Position numbers and translations under genes: made by a program | Notes under the pieces: generated by a model | Told to the model about the DNA's origin: nothing | Databases searched by the model: none | What the model saw: the letters and a program-made list of their open reading frames with translations, nothing else | Shown: positions 22,019-33,276 of the stretch, piece after piece | Layout: every line of letters starts with the position of its first letter | Position numbering within the stretch: position 1 is the stretch's first letter | Origin: Diphasiastrum complanatum | Lineage: Eukaryota; Streptophyta; Lycopodiopsida; Lycopodiales; Lycopodiaceae | Direction of reading: 5' to 3' | Assembly (NCBI GenBank): GCA_029204225.1 | Contig: CM055093.1 | Coordinates: 32,311,777-32,375,776, forward strand | Length of the DNA: 64,000 nucleotides

Positions 22019-23722
22019 GGGGAGTGGCCCCAAGTTCACAAACTCGATACGGACCCAATAGAGCCATTCATGCCCAATTTTGACATGATCCAGTTGAAAC
22101 AATCATTCGTCCCAGGGAAAATGCTTTTGGGGCAATGGAAATGACCTAGTTTGGCAATTTTCTATGAAACGGTCTATTTTCTCCGAACGACGTCGGTTTC
22201 TTGTGCCGTCTATTTTAGCTAGTCAACAATGTCGAGTGAAACCTGTGGGAACAGACAACACATCAAAAAAACATACAGGCAGCTTGTAACCTCCATTCGA
22301 AGTTCAAGCCCAAAAGGTGTTTCAGGGACAAGTGGCTCATCAGGTTCCGGAACTGGTCAAAATCGTCCGGATTTCTAGGAGGAGGGTGGCCCCAAGTGCA
22401 CAAATCCGATACGGACCTGATCTAGCCATTCGTGCCCAATTATAACATCGTCTGGTCAAAACAATCATTCGTCCTAGGAAAAACGGTTTTGGAGCAATGG
22501 AACTGACCTAGTTTGGCAATTTTCATGAAGCGGTCCATTTTCTCCAAACGGAGTCAGTTTCTCGTGTCGTCTAACAATGTTGAGTGGAACCCGTTAGAAC
22601 AGACAACATGTCGAACGAGCATACATGCAGCTTGTAACTTCTGTTTGAAGTTTGGCCCCGAAAGACGCTTCAAGAACAAGTGGCCCATCGAGTTCTAGAA
22701 CTAATCGTCCGGATTTCCAGACGGGGGGTGTCCCTAAGTTCGTAAACCCAATACGGACTAGATAAAGCCATTAGTGCCCAATTCGCCTAGATTTCTAGAT
22801 GGGGGTTTGTCCCAAGGAAAACGCTTTTGGGACAATGGAACTGACCAAGTTTGGCAACTTTCCGTGAAACAGTCTATTTTCTCCAAACGACGTCAGGTTC
22901 TCGTGCCGTCTATTTCGGCCAGTCGACAACATCGAGTGGAACATGTGGAAATAGGCAGCACATCGAATGTGCATACAGGCAACCTGTAATCTCCGTTCGA
23001 AAATTGCTTCGAAAGGCACTTCGGAGACAAGTGGCTTGTCGGGTTCCGGAACTAGTCGAAATCGTCATTTCCAGACAGGGGGTGGCCCCAAGTTCGCGAA
23101 TCCGATACAGATTAGATAGAGCCATTCATGTCCAATTCTAACATCGTCTGGTCAAAACATCGTCCTAGGAAAAATGCTTTTGGAGCAATGGAAATGACCT
23201 AGTTTGGCAATTTTTCGTGAAACGGTCCATTTTCTCTTAATGGCGTCGGTTTCTCGTGTCGTCTATTCTGGCCAGTCAGCAATGTCGAGTGGAACCTGTG
23301 GGAACAGACAGCTCGTCGAACGGGCATACAAGGAGCCCGTAACCTCCGTTTGAAGTTTGGCCTCGAAAAAAGATGTCCGTCGGGTTCCGAAACTGGTCGG
23401 AATCGTCCGGATTTCTAGACGATGGGTGGCCCAGGGTTGCAAACTTAATACAGACCCAATGGACCCATTCTTGCCTAGTCTTGACATCCTTCGGTCAAGA
23501 CAATCATTCATCCTAGGCAAAATGCTTTCGGAATAATAGAAATGACCTAGTTTGGCAATTTTCCATGAAACGGTCCATTTTCTCCGAATAGTGTCGATTT
23601 TTTGTGTCGTCTATTCCGGACAGTCGGCAATGTCAAGTAGAACCTGTGGGAACAGACAACACGTCAAATGAGAGTATATGCAGCCCGTAACCTTCATTCG
23701 AAGTTCGGCCCCGAAAGGCACT
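22019..23722. repeat. Satellite array, five units of about 345-360 bp
   Basis: Units begin with GTGGCCCCAAGTTCRCAAA-like sequence near 22025, 22386, 22727, 23082 and 23426. Each contains the same ordered blocks: GAAACGGTCCATTTTCTCC, GTGTCGTCTATTCCGGCCAG, GGTTCCGGAACTGGTC and AATCGTCCGGATTTC. The units are diverged and unequal in length. The fifth stops mid-unit at GAAAGGCACT, exactly where the CACTA-like end at 23723 begins. Open frames in the array recur with the unit period and show no codon-level conservation obvious by eye. Confidence 0.95.
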
Positions 23723-24055
23723 CACTACAACACTCTGGAGGTTTTTCGACCCTATTATCGAGGTTTTTATGAAGAATTTTAAAAAAAAAAATCCTTTACC
23801 TCGATATACACCATGATGTATACTTCGAAAATAGATCCGTGATAATTATCTCGGTAATCGAGGCTTTCCCATCTCATTTTTGCTTTGTTGATAACATGTA
23901 TAAACTGAGGGATATATCGAGGGACCTCGGTATATCCCTCCAAAAAGGCTGTTGGTGGCATGCCTTTTCCGAGGTGTATACCAAGGGATATCCTTTGGTA
24001 TTTCCCTCTAAAAAGGCACCCTATTTCGAGCTGTATTCCGAGGTTGCAAAATAGA
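23723..24055 (+). mobile_element. CACTA-like transposon end with CTCGG subterminal repeats
   Basis: It starts CACTACAACACTCTGGAGG, sharing the first 11 bases with the end at 17159. The next 330 bp hold repeats around TATCGAGG, CCTCGGTATATCCCTCCAAA and TCCGAGGT in both orientations. It interrupts the last satellite unit. The opposite end and a transposase are not visible to the right, so the element is probably truncated. Confidence 0.5.
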
Positions 24056-24273
24056 AAAATAATTTTTAGGACAGAATATAACTAATAAACTGGCTCCATT
24101 TGGCCCAAAAAATGGACTCCATCCAGTCCCACGAGCCGTTTGCACCGTGTCTGATGCGAATGCAAGGGACTCTCTGCTGCTCAATTCCAGCTTTGTTTGT
24201 CTGGAAACATCTTTCGTTCTGAAAAATATTCTATTATGCCATGTATTTGTGGTCCTATACTTGTGGTTTTGTG

Positions 24274-24402
<129 letters not shown>

Positions 24403-25278
24403 GTATATAACAACATATGTGAGATTGTAAATATTTATGTACTACATATTTGTTGAAGGTACGTATAGGCATGTCCTGTAAATCAAATCACACTACCCAA
24501 TAGCACTAATATCTCAGTTTGGAACTGTTGAATTGTCATGATTGATTGTGGACAAAATTGAAAACACTACTAACCATAGTTCCTTGGCCCTTCAGGGCAT
24601 GTACATAATGTTTTTTGACTGTTATTTAAACATATCCAAACATTTTCTGGACATCAAATTGAAATCATAGAACACCATAGTTGCAGGAAATAAGGAGTTA
24701 GTGATGAATGCTTTTAAAAATCACAATTTCAATCATAGATGAATACAAAATGAAAGTACATGTGCTAATGTTCAAAATAGAAATTACGTAGGTACTAAGA
24801 TGTCATGCAACAACCTAAAACATCTGCCATATATACACTAAACACTTTGAGAATCATGAACAAAAATTCACCAAACCTTTAACCCTAAACCTTAACATTT
24901 AAGAAAACTACTGAACATTCTACTTCAAGCACAAGCTCCAACATAGAAGAAATCAAAGACATCTATGTGATTTAGCGTAAAATGATAGTTCGGCACTGGC
25001 CATGCAAGATAGTAAAAAAGATAAAATTTGAATCTCAGATAGAAAAGCTATGCCATATTACAATACAATGGCATGATCTATGACCTACAAATCTAGGTCT
25101 AGCACTTTCTATCATTATCACTTGAATAAAATACAAAGCCCTCTCTAGTTATGCATATATTTATCAGATCTTTGGAAATTTTAATTTCACTTCTAAGCCA
25201 ATCAATCTCCATATTCATTTTTAGTGAAACGTTTGGGGCTATCTAGAACAACTTGTAGGCCGATGTTTCATCATTTGG

Positions 25279-25384
25279 GTCCAGCCTTGCCCTAATTGAT
25301 AACTCATAAAAGTCTCCACTTTGGCTGTCCAGCCTTGCCCTAATTGATAAATCTTAAAAGTCTCCACTTTGGCTCTCCAGTATA
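25279..25384. repeat. Tandem duplication, unit of about 54 bp
   Basis: The unit GTCCAGCCTTGCCCTAATTG followed by ATAA-rich sequence and AAAAGTCTCCACTTTGGCT occurs twice head to tail with few differences. Confidence 0.9.
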
Positions 25385-25416
25385 AGTTGCTAGTGAGCCA
25401 AAGTTCATTAACCAAA

Positions 25417-25598
25417 TATAATCTGTTATGAGAGATCCCTACAAGGACCACAGATCATGAGTTACGTACAATGAACTCAACATTATAATGTAAGTGACTC
25501 ATATGTGGTCCTTGTAGGGATCTGTTATGATGAACTCAACATTATAATGTAAGTGACTCATTTGTGGTCCTTGTAGGGATCTCTCATAACAGATTATA
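25417..25598. repeat. Perfect 36-bp inverted repeat enclosing a direct duplication
   Basis: The sequence starting TATAATCTGTTATGAGAGAT at 25417-25452 is the exact reverse complement of 25563-25598. Between the arms, GAACTCAACATTATAATGTA and its downstream TGTGGTCCTTGTAGGGATC occur twice in direct orientation, so the right arm's inner half is present twice. The structure can fold in alternative hairpins. It may be a foldback element or a rearranged MITE. Confidence 0.9.
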
Positions 25599-27738
25599 GG
25601 TAGTTCATAATCTTAGTTTGAGTTTGCTTTGTGACCATCCATTAACTTTGGAATGCCATGTCCATGGATTGTGCTCATAACTTGGTATCTATGCATTTTT
25701 TGGGGCTCATGGAGACTTCAATTTTTTTAATGGTTCATGCATATTCTTCTCCAACAGTAATTGCTAATTGGGATCCATCTCTATACTAATGCAAATTGTA
25801 TCACCTGGTTCTTCAAATACCAATTCTTCAAGAGTTTTGCCCACTAGCAATTGCTGCTTAAGAGTACATTTTCTACACATTCACCTCCAGGAATTGCTAC
25901 AATGGTGGCGTTTCTAAAGGCCAACTGTCTTCTGCGGGTTCACAACATCAGCGCTATTCCTTGCATTAATCTACCTTCTTAAAGCTACTTTTTATAGGTA
26001 TTTTTCTTCTATGCGTTATGTTTATCAACAATTTGTTTTGCAGTACAAATCTTGCCAACTATCCACCGTCTTGCCAACTCATTGGCCAGCAATTAAATAT
26101 TTGGAGAATTCACATGGTGAGAGCTCATCTCTTAGCTTCTTCAGCCAGCAATCAACTACACCATCAACAATGCAATTTTTGCTTCTTTTTCAGTTGCATA
26201 ATAAAAGACAGCATCTTATAGATCAATTCAGAGGTTTTAGTACAATCCTAAGCTGGAAGAATGGCCTTTCAAACTCACAGTAGACGAAAAACTGCAGTAG
26301 TCGCAAATCCACTTCTAAAATATTGCAATTGACCAGGAGTTTTGTGTACCTGTAAAAGTGAAAGACAATCACAGAAAATCAAGAATCTCTCATGGAACCT
26401 GCAAATTATCTAACCTGCAAAAATTTCTGGGCTAGTATTCAAAAATGAGTGTCTTCAGTAGCACATTGTAGAGAGATTGAAGACATGTGAGTGAGCGCAC
26501 CAGCAGCGATGGAAAGCAGCCTAAAGAGATGTGAGTGAGCGCACCGGTAGCCATGGAAAGCAGCCTAATGAAGTTGACAAAGCAATGCCTAAGAAAACAC
26601 GTCGAGGTATCAGAGAGCAAAATATCATAACCAAATCCGAGAGCAAAACTGCATCAGGTTGAGAGAGCAACAGAGCATTCAAATCCGAAAGCAGAATGGG
26701 ATTTGGAGACGATGGTGCGAGGCTTAGAGAGCATTGAAAGGAAGCTCCACGCTCGCGCCAACGCAGAGTGTTTCAAGTTTTTTTGAAATGACCCCCCCTC
26801 CCTAAAGAATGTCATTTTTATTGGCCCTTAGACGCAGGGGCACATAGTAATCATAAACTAACATAAACTATCAAAGATAACATGCGCTATAAGATGCCAC
26901 ATTTTTTACTGTCCAATGAGGATGTTGCCTCTTTTTTGATTTCTCGAATTATTTGGTTTTTCTTTCACAACTCTTTCTTGTGTGTCTAAGTTGTATGGCC
27001 TTCTCATGTCCCCGATGATTTATCCCAGTTCCATGATGCACCGCCACAAGTTACAAGTAGATTGTCCTCAACTTTCGCAGCTTGTCCATAGAATTTTATA
27101 ATGAAAGTAGGATGAGTTACATGAGCCATGGAATGCATCACATGCAGCTCCTCCTCACTGCTATAGTTGATTTAACTGATAGTAAACAACAAGGTGAGAT
27201 GAGCAAGTCGATTGCGCCATTAGTTTTCTTTCGATGTTCAGATTTTTGCAGGTATTTCCATTGTTTGACTTGATGTTGCATTGTGTCAAGGCTGTAAAAG
27301 CAAGTGAGTCTTATTAATAAATATTGGGAGCAATTATCTAGACTGGATATCTTTTCATATTGACTAATTCATGATTTGGGAGCCTATGCATCACACGCCA
27401 AGAGAGATGCATTCACAATCCACTTGCTTTTCAAAATCTAATGTGACATTTATCGTACAAAAGAGCATAGTCTCCATGCTTCAGTATAACATGTTTTATG
27501 TTGTCATCAAATCTTCTCTTCCATTTAGATTGTATTAGTTTCATCTCTATCATAGCTTGATTTTTAATCGAAGACTTAGTGTCGGGCATTGACTATGATG
27601 ATGAGGAGGGAATTCTGACTGGTGAGAAATGTTTGTCCTAGGCTATGGCAAACGTTAGTGCTCATGGACAAAGTTTGCCTTTTGATGAAGAATTTATTTC
27701 ATTCCAAGCCCAGCTGATGATGATGAGTGCGTAAGTTG

Positions 27739-28437
27739 TGAAAGTACTATACTTTAGGACCATAAATGGATCTACAAAAGATCCACAAGAGTGATTGGAT
27801 GCTTGCTTAACAATCTATCAAAAAACTAGACACAAAAAAGTTGATCTAGATTGGCAATTTGACAAACAACAAGCATTAACAATCAAAAGCATTGATAAAC
27901 ATTGAAATTCGAGCCCACACATGTGTACTACAGGCTGTAGTACGGCCTTCAAGCTGAGAAACAAGTAGAGACTGATTTGGTTTCATTTGGATCACAAAAA
28001 CTCAATGTACATAGTGAACTAGCTTGAGATTGCCAATGAGCTCCAAAAATTTTCTATCTTCTCACTATGAGAGCTTGGAATACATAGCAAATTCGACTTC
28101 CTTCTTGAAGTTAGGTGGATTTCTAGCATGTAATAAGGAAGTTAACTCACCCTTCTTGCCCTAAAATGAAACCCTAGCCTAGATCCTTGACTTATGCTTG
28201 GTGGGTAGCTAGTTGGTCAAATTTTCACCTTAAACTTAGGTGTAGGTCCTATAAAGTAGGGATGACTAGTAAATAGACACGACCAACTCTCTTGAATTGA
28301 CCTAACCTACATTAGGAGTGGGTTGCCATGTGGCATCTTGGCCTCACATGTGTGGAATCCACTTATGTACAAAATTTACATTATACTACATAGTTTTTGA
28401 TCAAGCTAGATTTGTCAATTTTTGGCAATTCTTCACA
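27739..28437 (-). repeat. 3' LTR of the copia element
   Basis: This is the partner of 31574-32272. It contains the perfect palindrome GTACTACAGGCTGTAGTAC (27925-27943), also kept in the other LTR. Confidence 0.93.
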
Positions 28438-28682
28438 CTCCTCAAATTTAGCTTGATCTATTTACAACTCTCTTACTAGATGAATGAAAGCTTTTAGAAG
28501 TGTCTAAAAAGTCCAACTACAAACAAGGAACTTTTGAGACTCCAATAGAGAATGATGTCCATGAAGGATCTTTCACCACCTCTTAAAGGATCCCTTACAA
28601 GGTGTTCCATAATGTGTCATGTAGCACACTTCAAAAACTATACATCATGCCAAGCCATGGATTCCAAGGCATTTTGTGCACT

Positions 28683-29123
28683 TTAAGATACATCAATTAA
28701 ACTATTAAGTGCATACACAGTGTTGCCAAAGACTATTTGCCTTGTGTGATCCATATGATTGAGCCTATATGGCTCCATCTTGATACTCAAGATTCTTTTT
28801 GGAGTCCTTGGGTCTTGAGCTTGCTCCTCCACTTGACTTGACTCCAAACTATCAATGAACTGAATAAAGTGTTGATCCAAAGATGCTTCTTCAAGGTTAC
28901 AAATCTTCCACTCTTGAAAGATCACATTTTCACCATTGACAACTTCTTTGGTGGAAAACAAGTAGATTCTACAATCTTTACTTGAAGAGCAAAACACTAC
29001 CATTATTCCTATCATTGAAATAGGATAATCTTTGGTCCTTACATTGGAATGATCATGCACAAAGCATGTGGATCCAAATATTTCCAATACAAATGATGTT
29101 TCATCTTCTATGACTCTATTCAA
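28683..29123 (-). pseudogene. Copia integrase C-terminal fragment
   Basis: On the minus strand, LEIFGSTCFVHDHSNVRTKD, then SMIGIMVVFCSSSKDCRIYL and FSTKEVVNGENVIFQEW match the conserved tail of copia integrase (LxVFGxxCFV...GYSxxxKxYRxYxPxxxxVxxSxDVxFxE), with the usual glycine-tyrosine changed to VFCSSS. The catalytic D,D35E core is absent and replaced by a poorly matching frame at 29145-29396. The RT that should follow is missing. Confidence 0.8.
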
Positions 29124-29392
29124 ACTATTATAAAAATAGCTATCTTATGAAATTGTTTTATCAACAACAGATGTAGCATCTAATTTCACTGTCTTGTCAT
29201 AAAGAGTACTGAACACCATAGATCTTAAAGGTAAGAAACAAGTCACCTCATGTCTACTAATACTTTCCAAAAAGTATTCAAAGATAGTAGACTCTCCAAT
29301 GCTCACCACCCTTGCAAGATGCGCATTTGAATGGACAATTTGCATGCAATTTGATGACACGACCATTGTCATTGAGGACTCCCTTGAAACTC

Positions 29393-30766
29393 TCATGATT
29401 TGAGGCTAATCCTCAAGATCTTCCTCCTTTTGATGCTCCTCCTCAATGCAAGCAACATCACACTTGCCAAGATCTCCTCTTGAGTGATCTCCTCCTTTGT
29501 CAAGCTCACCCTCTCAAAAGCAACACTAGCTTCCAACTTAAACAATCTTCCATGCTTAAATTCCTTTGCAATGCAAACATCATTCTTCAAGATGAAACAA
29601 ACACCATGCTTGAAGTGGACATCCAAACCACTTTCTAAGAGTAAACCAACACTAAGCATATTCTTGGTGATTGATGGTACATAAAGGACATTTTCTAGAT
29701 CCATGCATTTTGAGGATTCTAGACACAAAGAGATGGTGCCAACACCATCTATCCTACACTCTTCATCATTTGCAGTAAAGACAAACTTTTTAGCATCATT
29801 GAAAAAGTCCTTTTCACAAGACATGTGGGAGCTAGCCCCACTGTCAATCCACCAATTGTCTCTTGAATTGCTATTGCTTGTTGGTGAGGATGTAGATGCC
29901 ATCAAGAATACATCTACTTCATCCTCCTCCTCCTCCTTTGCAAGGTTTCCTTGTTTGTCCTCCTCCACTTGTGCTCTTAGCCTCTTGTAGCATTCAGATG
30001 CATAATGCCCCTTCTTTCCACAAAAGAAGCATTTTTGCTTTGACTTGTCCTTTGAACTTGATGCATCATCCTCTTCTTTTGCCTCCTTTGGATGCTTCTT
30101 CTTTCCATTGGTCTTCTTTTTGCCCTTGAATGAGAAATTGGCTTTCTCATCACCAACCTGCAAAGACAAGGAACTCATCCTAGATTTTGCATGGAGCATC
30201 CTACACTCTTCAGCCACTAATACACTGTGAAGTTTTTCTATAGTTGGCAAAGCGTCTTGGATGGCAAAACTTTGGACCAAATTTGCAAAGTCATCTCCTA
30301 GACCATTAAGGACAATTTGTACAAGCTCTCCATCATGAATCTTCTCTCCAATGGAAGCCAACTCCCTATTTAGAGACTTGATTCTGAGTACATAATCCTG
30401 TGCACTCTCCTCACTTCTCCTCATGCTTTGCAAAATTTGATTTCTAAGCATAAGAACTCTAGAAGTGTTGCTAGACTCATAGATTGATTTTAAAGACTCC
30501 CAAGCCTCTTTAGCATTAGTACAAGCTGATACTTCTCTCAATAAATCATTGCTCACATTCATCTTCACACAATGAAGTGCAAGCCTAGATCTCTTCTTGT
30601 ATCTAGCTAACTCCTGTGCACCTAGAGGTTCATCTTCATCTTCAATCAAGAACTCATAAAGGTCTTGGAGCACTAAGAGTGACTCCATTCTAACCTTCCA
30701 AATAGCATAATTTGTAGAATTCAACCTCTCACTAGCTTCTAGAAGGTATGCTCCAGCAGATGCCAT
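29393..30766 (-). CDS. Copia Gag-protease polyprotein fragment
   Basis: The longest open frame in the window runs minus strand from ATG at 30766 (MASAGAYLLEASERLNSTNY), 457 codons. The order is: an N-terminal Gag domain (NYAIWKVRMESLLVLQ; MLRNQILQSMRRSEESAQDY; LNGLGDDFANLV), a Lys/Ser linker, the CCHC knuckle CFFCGKKGHYASECY, an acidic linker, the aspartic protease active site DNWWIDSGASSHMS, and the conserved VLYVPSITKNMLSVG. It then continues to HGRLFKLEAS and leaves the family before the GAG-pre-integrase HxRLGH motif. Gag would package element RNA and the protease would mature it. The frame is intact, so the protein could in principle still be made. Confidence 0.9.
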   Translation of the reverse strand: MASAGAYLLEASERLNSTNYAIWKVRMESLLVLQDLYEFLIEDEDEPLGAQELARYKKRSRLALHCVKMNVSNDLLREVSACTNAKEAWESLKSIYESSNTSRVLMLRNQILQSMRRSEESAQDYVLRIKSLNRELASIGEKIHDGELVQIVLNGLGDDFANLVQSFAIQDALPTIEKLHSVLVAEECRMLHAKSRMSSLSLQVGDEKANFSFKGKKKTNGKKKHPKEAKEEDDASSSKDKSKQKCFFCGKKGHYASECYKRLRAQVEEDKQGNLAKEEEEDEVDVFLMASTSSPTSNSNSRDNWWIDSGASSHMSCEKDFFNDAKKFVFTANDEECRIDGVGTISLCLESSKCMDLENVLYVPSITKNMLSVGLLLESGLDVHFKHGVCFILKNDVCIAKEFKHGRLFKLEASVAFERVSLTKEEITQEEILASVMLLALRRSIKRRKILRISLKS

Positions 30767-31573
30767 CTTACTAGTGACTTCTACAAACAAGAAATAGATT
30801 TGATTGACTTGAAACTCACAAAGGTCTCACACTTGTAGTGTTTCACTCAAATTTGATTTCTAATCCAACAAATGGACTTATAATCACAGTTCTATCACTC
30901 CCTCACAAAGCTGGAATGAAGATAAGATGAAGTGAAAACTACTTTCAAACAAATCTTGCCAAGAAATGGATTGGATTGTCTCTAGAAACTCACTAAGGTC
31001 TCTCTCTTGTAGTTTTTCACTCAAATTAGATTTCTAATCCAACAAATGGACTTATAATCTCAGTTCTAGCACTCCCTCACAAAGTTGGAATGAAGATAAG
31101 ATGATGTGAAATCTACTTACAATCAAATCTTGCCAAATTTGGCTATTTTTGGACCAAAAAATGACTTAATCTCTTTCTTCCTTCTTGGTGTACTTTCAAG
31201 ACCTGTTTTTAACCTTAATAGGACTTGATCTCAGCCTAGATTAATTAGATTCCATGAAACAAATTCAAATCTAATCAATGGCAAATGATCTTGGTAGATT
31301 ATCCTAGGATCTCCACCAAAAATTACACCAATAGCTCACAAATTGAATTTTTTTGGATCAAATGAATACCATGCATTAAATGCAGGTTCAGAGGTGCCCA
31401 CACATGTGGATAGTATGGATTTGGACCCCTACCAAGTTTGGGATCAAATCTCCTCACCAAAATCAAGATTCTAGCTTGCCCTCTCAATACTAGTTTTTAG
31501 CACCAAAACTTGCTAAAAATGGATTTGCATTAGATCAATGGCTTATGCTCTTGTACTTGGCTCTAATACCATG

Positions 31574-32272
31574 TGAAAGTACTATACTTTAGGACCATAA
31601 ATGGATCTACAAAAGATCCACAAGAGTGATTGGATGCTTGCTTAACAATCTATCAAAAAACTAGACACAAAAAAGTTGATCTAGATTGGCAATTTGACAA
31701 ACAACAAGCATTAACAATCAAAAGCATTGATAAACATTGAAATACGAGCCCACACGTGTGTACTACAGGCTGTAGTACGGCCTTCAACTTGAGAAACAAT
31801 TAGAAATTGATTTGGTTTCATTTGGATCACAAAAACTCAATGTACATAGTGAACTAGCTTGAGATTGCCAATGAGCTCCAAAAATTTTCTATCTTCTCAC
31901 TATGGAGAGAGGGAATACATAGCAAATTCGACTTCCTTCTTGAAGTTAGGTGGATTTCCAGCATGTAATAAGGAAGTTAACTCACTCTCCTTGACCTAAA
32001 ATGAAACCCTAGTCTATTTCCTAGAGTTATGCTTGGTAGGTAGCTAGTTGGTCAAATTTTCACCTTAAACTTAGGTGTAGGTCCTATAAAGTAGGGATGA
32101 CCACCAAATAGACATGACCAACTATCTTGACTTGACCTAACCTACATTAGGATGGGTTTCCCATGTGGCATCATTGCCTCACATGTGTGGGACCCACTTG
32201 TGTACACAATTTACACTATTCTACATGGTTTTTGATCAAGCTAGATTTGCCAATTTTTGGCAATTCTTCACA
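31574..32272 (-). repeat. 5' LTR of the copia element
   Basis: This is the partner of 27739-28437, and the primer-binding site adjoins it at 31559-31571. It would carry the promoter for the minus-strand transcript. Confidence 0.93.
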
Positions 32273-32286
32273 GTTGCATATAAGTT

Positions 32287-32538
32287 CCGAAAGAAAACGT
32301 GATACCTAAAATACAAAAAGAAGCACGAAAGTTGATGAACGTGCTTGGGATGAATTATGACACAATACATGCATGTCCAGAAGACCTATGCAGAGGTGAG
32401 CATTCAGAAAAGTTTCAATGCCCAATGTGTAACACTTCACGTTATCGAGATGACGTACAAGGGGATAAAGTGCCACGAAAAGTATTACGACATTTTCAAT
32501 TATTCCATGTAGTGGGTTTCTTTCCTTGCCTAACCTGA
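32287..32538 (+). pseudogene. CACTA (En/Spm) Tnp2 transposase fragment
   Basis: The frame reads IPKIQKEARKLMNVLGMNYD then TIHACPEDLCRGEH, CPMCNTSRYRDD and DKVPRKVLRHFQLF. This matches the zinc-binding N-terminal section of plant Tnp2 (LGLGYxxIHACPxDCxL...CPxCxxSRW...VPxKVLRxFPL). Only some 80 codons remain before a stop. The left side is cut by the copia LTR at 32272. The preceding exon material may lie left of 27739. It supports CACTA activity in this genome and fits the CACTA-like ends at 17.2 and 23.7 kb. Confidence 0.82.
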
Positions 32539-32599
32539 ATCCAAGATCCAGTCAATCTAGCATCAAAGAGACGAGATAAATTGTCACGCGTAGGTTCGT

Positions 32600-33226
32600 T
32601 CCCATGAGAGTGATAGTATAGTTCAGATTTCAACATGAATGGAGGATCCAAATCTAACTCTAACATCCATTAGCACTACACATCCACGACGAAGATAGCT
32701 TACCCTTTCTCTCTCTCCCTTTCTCTCTCATAAAAGTATAATAACACTCAATCCCAATAACATTCAGATCAACAATTAGCAAAAACCAAAGAAAACATGA
32801 AAGATGGAAGAGGAAAGAAAAAGAGCAAGGACATTCATCAATCCGATTTCTGAAGAGAACCAATTTGCTTTATTGAAATGAGGAAATGAACATGAGGAGG
32901 AACTCGAGTTGGTCCCTTCTTATAGTAGAGAGGAGGACCCTGGTCTCTGAATCCTATTGGTCCATTTCTACCTCCCTAATTATTCAAATTTAAAAAAGTG
33001 TGAGAACCATCAAAATTGGATGGAAACCCAACTTTATTCACTAACTTGACATTTAGGCCCTGCGACATTAAAAGTCCTGCAAAAAGGCCTAAAGTCCTTT
33101 TATTGACTTGTAACTAATCAATCAAATCTCTATGTGATCATCGGGTTGGACTTACACACGCAGGGTGCCAAATCCCTCTCACTTATTAACTAGGGTTAGG
33201 GTTGCCTTGGGATCCACCCTCCAACA
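32600..33226 (-). repeat. 3' LTR of a minus-strand element, same family as the LTR at 57.5 kb
   Basis: The boundary at 33226 is clear: on the minus strand the purine tract GGTGGGGGATAC is followed by TGTTGGAGGGTGGATCC. About 230 bp inside matches the reverse complement of 57498-57720, including the GAGGGATTTGGCACCCTGCG-like block. A TATA-like CTACTATAAG lies near 32920. The left boundary was not found and 32600 is approximate. Confidence 0.65.
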
Positions 33227-33276
33227 GTATCCCCCACCAAAACTGGTGGCGGTCCCATGACACCTGCAATATGCAG

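Larger units (their letters stand above)
24420..27738. other. Intergenic DNA without a recognised gene
   Basis: Only short frames of no recognisable family were seen. The stretch holds two local repeat structures (25279-25384 and 25417-25598, listed separately) and a tandem duplication of about 43 bp near 26486-26572 (core GTGAGTGAGCGCACC with GGAAAGCAGCCTAA). The end near 27.6-27.74 kb may belong to the CACTA element continued at 32.27 kb. Confidence 0.35.
27739..32272 (-). mobile_element. Ty1/copia retrotransposon with two full LTRs, internally deleted
   Basis: Direct repeats at 27739-28437 and 31574-32272 are each 699 bp and about 94% identical by eye. They flank a minus-strand interior with a TGGTATTAGAGCC primer-binding site (plus 31559-31571), gag, protease and part of integrase. 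A purine-rich TTGAGGAG borders the left (3') LTR. GTTG stands on both outer sides (27735-27738 and 32273-32276), a possible short target duplication. RT, RNase H and most of the integrase core are missing, so the copy is non-autonomous. The right flank is CACTA Tnp2 sequence, so this element probably inserted into an older CACTA copy. Confidence 0.92.

Noticed and set aside
22019-23722. Repeated open frames in the satellite array
   Set aside because: They recur with the repeat period in several frames and strands, with no domain and no consistent start.
29145-29396. Minus-strand frame within the copia element as an integrase core
   Set aside because: No D,D35E residues or zinc motif are readable; most likely an out-of-frame remnant.
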